From Lachnospiraceae bacterium (lineage in GTDB: Bacteria; Bacillota_A; Clostridia; Lachnospirales; Lachnospiraceae), in contig JAGADM010000087.1 of assembly GCA_017613595.1 (NCBI GenBank), positions 1 to 24,809 on the forward strand: DNA of 24,809 nucleotides. The letters run 5' to 3'. The notes under the pieces were generated by a model. It did no database searches, had not been told where the DNA came from, and worked only from the letters and a program-made list of their open reading frames with translations. The position numbers were made by a program, and so were the translations under genes. Below, one piece after another: positions 23,029-24,809 of the stretch; positions within the stretch are counted from its first letter, which is position 1; each line of letters begins with the position of its first letter.

Positions 23029-23235
23029 ATGAGTGATAATGAAAAAGCACCCAAGAAGAGCTTCTTTAAGGGATTGAAGGCCGAGTACAGAAAGATTATC
23101 TGGCCCAGCAGCCAGACTGTCGCAAAAGAATCCGGCGCGGTTCTCGTTATTACGATTGTTCTCGGTGCAATCATTGTCGTTGTCGACCTTCTGATTAACT
23201 TCGGTTTGAGCAAGATCCTTGGTTTAAGCGTGTAG
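23029..23235 (+). CDS. secE: Preprotein translocase subunit SecE
   Basis: A 68-residue short-form SecE, a subunit of the SecYEG protein-conducting channel in the cytoplasmic membrane. The conserved amphipathic block FFKGLKAEYRKIIWPSSQTVAKE (about 12-34) precedes the single membrane helix (about 38-60), as in Gram-positive SecE. The ATG at 23029 has AAGGAAGAG upstream. It lies between rpmG and nusG, the standard place, with 14 bases to the nusG start chosen here. Confidence 0.97.
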   Translation: MSDNEKAPKKSFFKGLKAEYRKIIWPSSQTVAKESGAVLVITIVLGAIIVVVDLLINFGLSKILGLSV

Positions 23236-23249
23236 GAATGGGTGACGAT

Positions 23250-23771
23250 ATGGCAGAGGCGCAGTGGTACGTTGTTCATACCTATTCAGGGTATGAGAAC
23301 AAAGTAAAAGTAGACCTTGAAAAAACGATTGAAAACCGTAAGCTTCAGGACGTCATCATGGAAGTATCCGTTCCGCTCATTGATTCCATTGAGATGAAGA
23401 ACGGCGTACGCAAGGTTGTCCAGAAGAAGATGCTTCCGGGTTATGTGCTCGTTCGTATGATCATGAATGATGATACCTGGTACGTAGTGCGTAACACCCG
23501 CGGTGTGACCGGCTTTGTCGGTCCGGGATCGAAACCGGTTCCGCTCACCGAGCAGGAAGTTTACAACATGGGTATCAATCGCGAGCATGAACAGCTCGAT
23601 TTTGTTGAGGGTGAGACCGTAACCGTATTGAACGGTGCATGGATTAACACCCAGGGCGTTATCAAAGCAATCAACCCCGCGAAGCAGACACTCACCATTT
23701 CGGTTGAGATGTTCGGCCGCGAGACTCCGGTTGAAATCGCATTTGAAGACGTCAAAGTAGAACGTTTCTAA
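23250..23771 (+). CDS. nusG: Transcription termination/antitermination factor NusG
   Basis: A 173-residue transcription elongation factor that binds the RNA polymerase clamp, affects pausing and Rho action and couples to the ribosome. The NGN domain starts WYVVHTYSGYENKVK and includes LPGYVLVRM and the RNTRGVTGFVG block; the C-terminal KOW domain is FVEGETVTVLNGAWINTQGVIKAIN. The start is taken as the ATG at 23250 (MAEAQWY, GGTGA just upstream), as in close relatives. An ATG at 23238 adds MGDD but lies two bases after the secE stop with no ribosome site. A 98-base leader-like gap separates it from rplK. Confidence 0.96.
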   Translation: MAEAQWYVVHTYSGYENKVKVDLEKTIENRKLQDVIMEVSVPLIDSIEMKNGVRKVVQKKMLPGYVLVRMIMNDDTWYVVRNTRGVTGFVGPGSKPVPLTEQEVYNMGINREHEQLDFVEGETVTVLNGAWINTQGVIKAINPAKQTLTISVEMFGRETPVEIAFEDVKVERF

Positions 23772-23819
23772 GCCTGTCCGTATAGGCAGCGGATAGGAAC
23801 TGCCGGCTCCGGCCGGTAA
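23772..23819 (+). other. GC-rich hairpins between nusG and rplK
   Basis: GGCAG (23785-23789) pairs with CTGCC (23800-23804), and CCGG repeats around 23803-23816 can form a second stem. No T-tract follows, so read-through into rplK is expected; it may be a processing site. Confidence 0.4.
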
Positions 23820-23847
23820 GTGGGAGGAAATCTTCCGATAACACCAC
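23820..23847 (+). promoter_or_regulatory. L1-binding mRNA element upstream of rplK (23S rRNA mimic)
   Basis: GTGG (23820-23823) pairs with CCAC (23844-23847). Inside, GA is followed by a helix GGAA/TTCC (23826-23829, 23833-23836), and the 3' side has the unpaired GATAACA. This copies the L1 stalk of 23S rRNA, where GTGGGAGGC faces GCCGAC...AAATACCAC. L1 is known to repress its own operon by binding such mimics. It ends just before the rplK ribosome site. Confidence 0.72.
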
Positions 23848-23869
23848 ATTTTTAGGAGGTATGCTAATT

Positions 23870-24298
23870 ATGGCAAAGAAAGTAACAGGTTACATCAAAT
23901 TACAGATTCCGGCTGCGAAGGCAACCCCGGCTCCTCCGGTAGGTCCCGCTCTCGGTCAGCACGGTGTAAACATTGTACAGTTCACGAAGGAATTCAACGC
24001 CAGAACCGCAGGACAGGAAGGTATGATCATTCCTGTTGTTATCACGGTTTATCAGGATAAGAGCTTCAGCTTCATTACGAAGACTCCTCCGGCTCCGGTT
24101 CTTTTGAAGAAAGCTTGCAAGATCGACAAAGCATCCGGCAAGCCCAACAAGGAGAAGGTTGCCACCATTAAGAAGTCCGAAGTAGCTAAGATTGCTGAGC
24201 TTAAGATGCCTGATCTGAACGCTGCAAACCTTGAGACCGCGACCAGCATGATCGCAGGAACTGCACGCAGCATGGGTATCACCGTAGTAGATGACTGA
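23870..24298 (+). CDS. rplK: 50S ribosomal protein L11
   Basis: A 142-residue protein of the GTPase-associated centre of the large subunit, which binds the 1070 region of 23S rRNA and translation factors. Highly conserved blocks are [29 protein letters not shown] near the start (in part), [11 protein letters not shown], and the C-terminal [16 protein letters not shown]. The start is the ATG at 23870, ten bases after AGGAGG; an in-frame ATG at 23861 abuts the ribosome site and adds MLI. It is followed by rplA after 52 bases, and both genes are preceded by matching L1-site structures. Confidence 0.97.
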   Translation: MAKKVTGYIKLQIPAAKATPAPPVGPALGQHGVNIVQFTKEFNARTAGQEGMIIPVVITVYQDKSFSFITKTPPAPVLLKKACKIDKASGKPNKEKVATIKKSEVAKIAELKMPDLNAANLETATSMIAGTARSMGITVVDD

Positions 24299-24305
24299 GA
24301 TTAAA

Positions 24306-24335
24306 GTGGGAGGGATAAGCTCCCGACAATACCAC
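24306..24335 (+). promoter_or_regulatory. Second L1-binding mRNA element, upstream of rplA
   Basis: GTGG (24306-24309) pairs with CCAC (24332-24335), GA is followed by GGG (24312-24314) pairing with CCC (24322-24324), and GACAATA is unpaired on the 3' side. It has the same plan as the element before rplK and the same resemblance to the 23S L1 site. A competing stem GGGAG/CTCCC (24308-24312, 24320-24324) is also possible. AGGAGG starts two bases after it. Confidence 0.72.
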
Positions 24336-24350
24336 TAGGAGGTTTGAATT

Positions 24351-24809
24351 ATGAAACATGGTAAGAAATATACGGAAGCTGCGAAGCTGATCGACAGAAG
24401 CGTTCAGTACGATTCCGCCGAGGCAATTTCGTTAGTTAAAAAGTCCGCAACCGCTAAATTTGACGAGACCATTGAAGCACATATTCGTCTTGGCGTAGAC
24501 GGCCGTCACGCAGACCAGCAGGTCCGCGGTGCCGTTGTACTCCCTCATGGAACCGGTAAGACCGTTCGCGTACTCGTTTTCGCGAAGGGACCCAAGGTTG
24601 ATGAGGCTCTTGCAGCAGGCGCTGACTATGCCGGCGGTGATGAGCTCGTTCCCAGAATCCAGAAGGATGGCTGGTTCGAGTTCGACGTTGTTGTTGCAAC
24701 ACCTGATATGATGGGCGTTGTTGGTAAGCTCGGACGTGTACTTGGCCCGAAAGGACTTATGCCGAACCCGAAGGCAGGTACCGTTACGATGGATGTAACC
24801 AAGGCTGTA
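24351..24809 (+). CDS. rplA: 50S ribosomal protein L1 (3' end outside window)
   Basis: The first 153 codons of ribosomal protein L1, which forms the mobile L1 stalk of the large subunit, assists release of the E-site tRNA and represses its own operon by binding mRNA. It starts [17 protein letters not shown] and contains [29 protein letters not shown] and the diagnostic [19 protein letters not shown] near the right edge. The ATG at 24351 has AGGAGGT eight bases upstream. Since the family is about 230 residues, about 75 codons lie beyond the window. Confidence 0.97.
   Translation, partial: MKHGKKYTEAAKLIDRSVQYDSAEAISLVKKSATAKFDETIEAHIRLGVDGRHADQQVRGAVVLPHGTGKTVRVLVFAKGPKVDEALAAGADYAGGDELVPRIQKDGWFEFDVVVATPDMMGVVGKLGRVLGPKGLMPNPKAGTVTMDVTKAV

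Overview
The window looks like chromosomal DNA of a Gram-positive, anaerobic, fibre-degrading clostridium, most likely a member of the Lachnospiraceae. This is an inference. It rests on strong GGAGG ribosome binding sites, sigma-A promoters with 16-18 bp spacers, tRNAs without an encoded CCA, a long PPi-dependent phosphofructokinase, a protein related to 2-hydroxyacyl-CoA dehydratase activators, and an anchored GH5 cellulase. Almost every gene is on the + strand; the one supported minus-strand gene is a tRNA.

Layout. 1-1640: tail of a lantibiotic/bacitracin-immunity type ABC-2 permease followed by its sensor kinase, closed by a terminator. 1700-3690: a DegV-family lipid-binding protein behind a near-consensus promoter that contains a palindrome, then a DUF4230 envelope protein. 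3710-4912: a stand-alone relative of the C-terminal part of dehydratase activators. 4949-5155: tRNA-Ala(GGC) with promoter and terminator. 5193-6989: PPi-phosphofructokinase. 6929-7545: the only long gene-free gap, with hairpins and a cluster of GGTACC-like motifs. 7546-11198: heterodimeric ABC exporter with one predicted degenerate ATP site. 11219-13078: family 2 glycosyltransferase and serine esterase. 13160-13768: membrane-bound XRE-type regulator. 13824-17123: CadC/SmtB-type metal sensor, Cof-type HAD phosphatase and membrane-anchored CBM2-GH5 endoglucanase. 17159-17343: tRNA-Ala(CGC) on the minus strand. 17359-17891: double-DUF1508 (YegP-like) protein. 17971-22631: MoxR ATPase, DUF58 protein and transglutaminase-like membrane protein. 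22768-24809: rpmG-secE-nusG-rplK-rplA, running off the right edge.

How the parts work together. The right end is the usual transcription/translation cluster. Each of the L11 and L1 genes is preceded by a small structure that copies the L1 binding site of 23S rRNA, which suggests autogenous control by L1 at two points. The MoxR-DUF58-transglutaminase trio is a recognised conserved module acting at the membrane. The cellulase, esterase and glycosyltransferase suggest a carbohydrate-oriented lifestyle but do not form one obvious locus.

I found no mobile element, CRISPR array or clear novel multi-gene system. The points most worth a second look are the duplicated L1 mimics, the GGTACC-motif gap, the palindrome inside the degV promoter, and the metal sensor with no metal transporter beside it.
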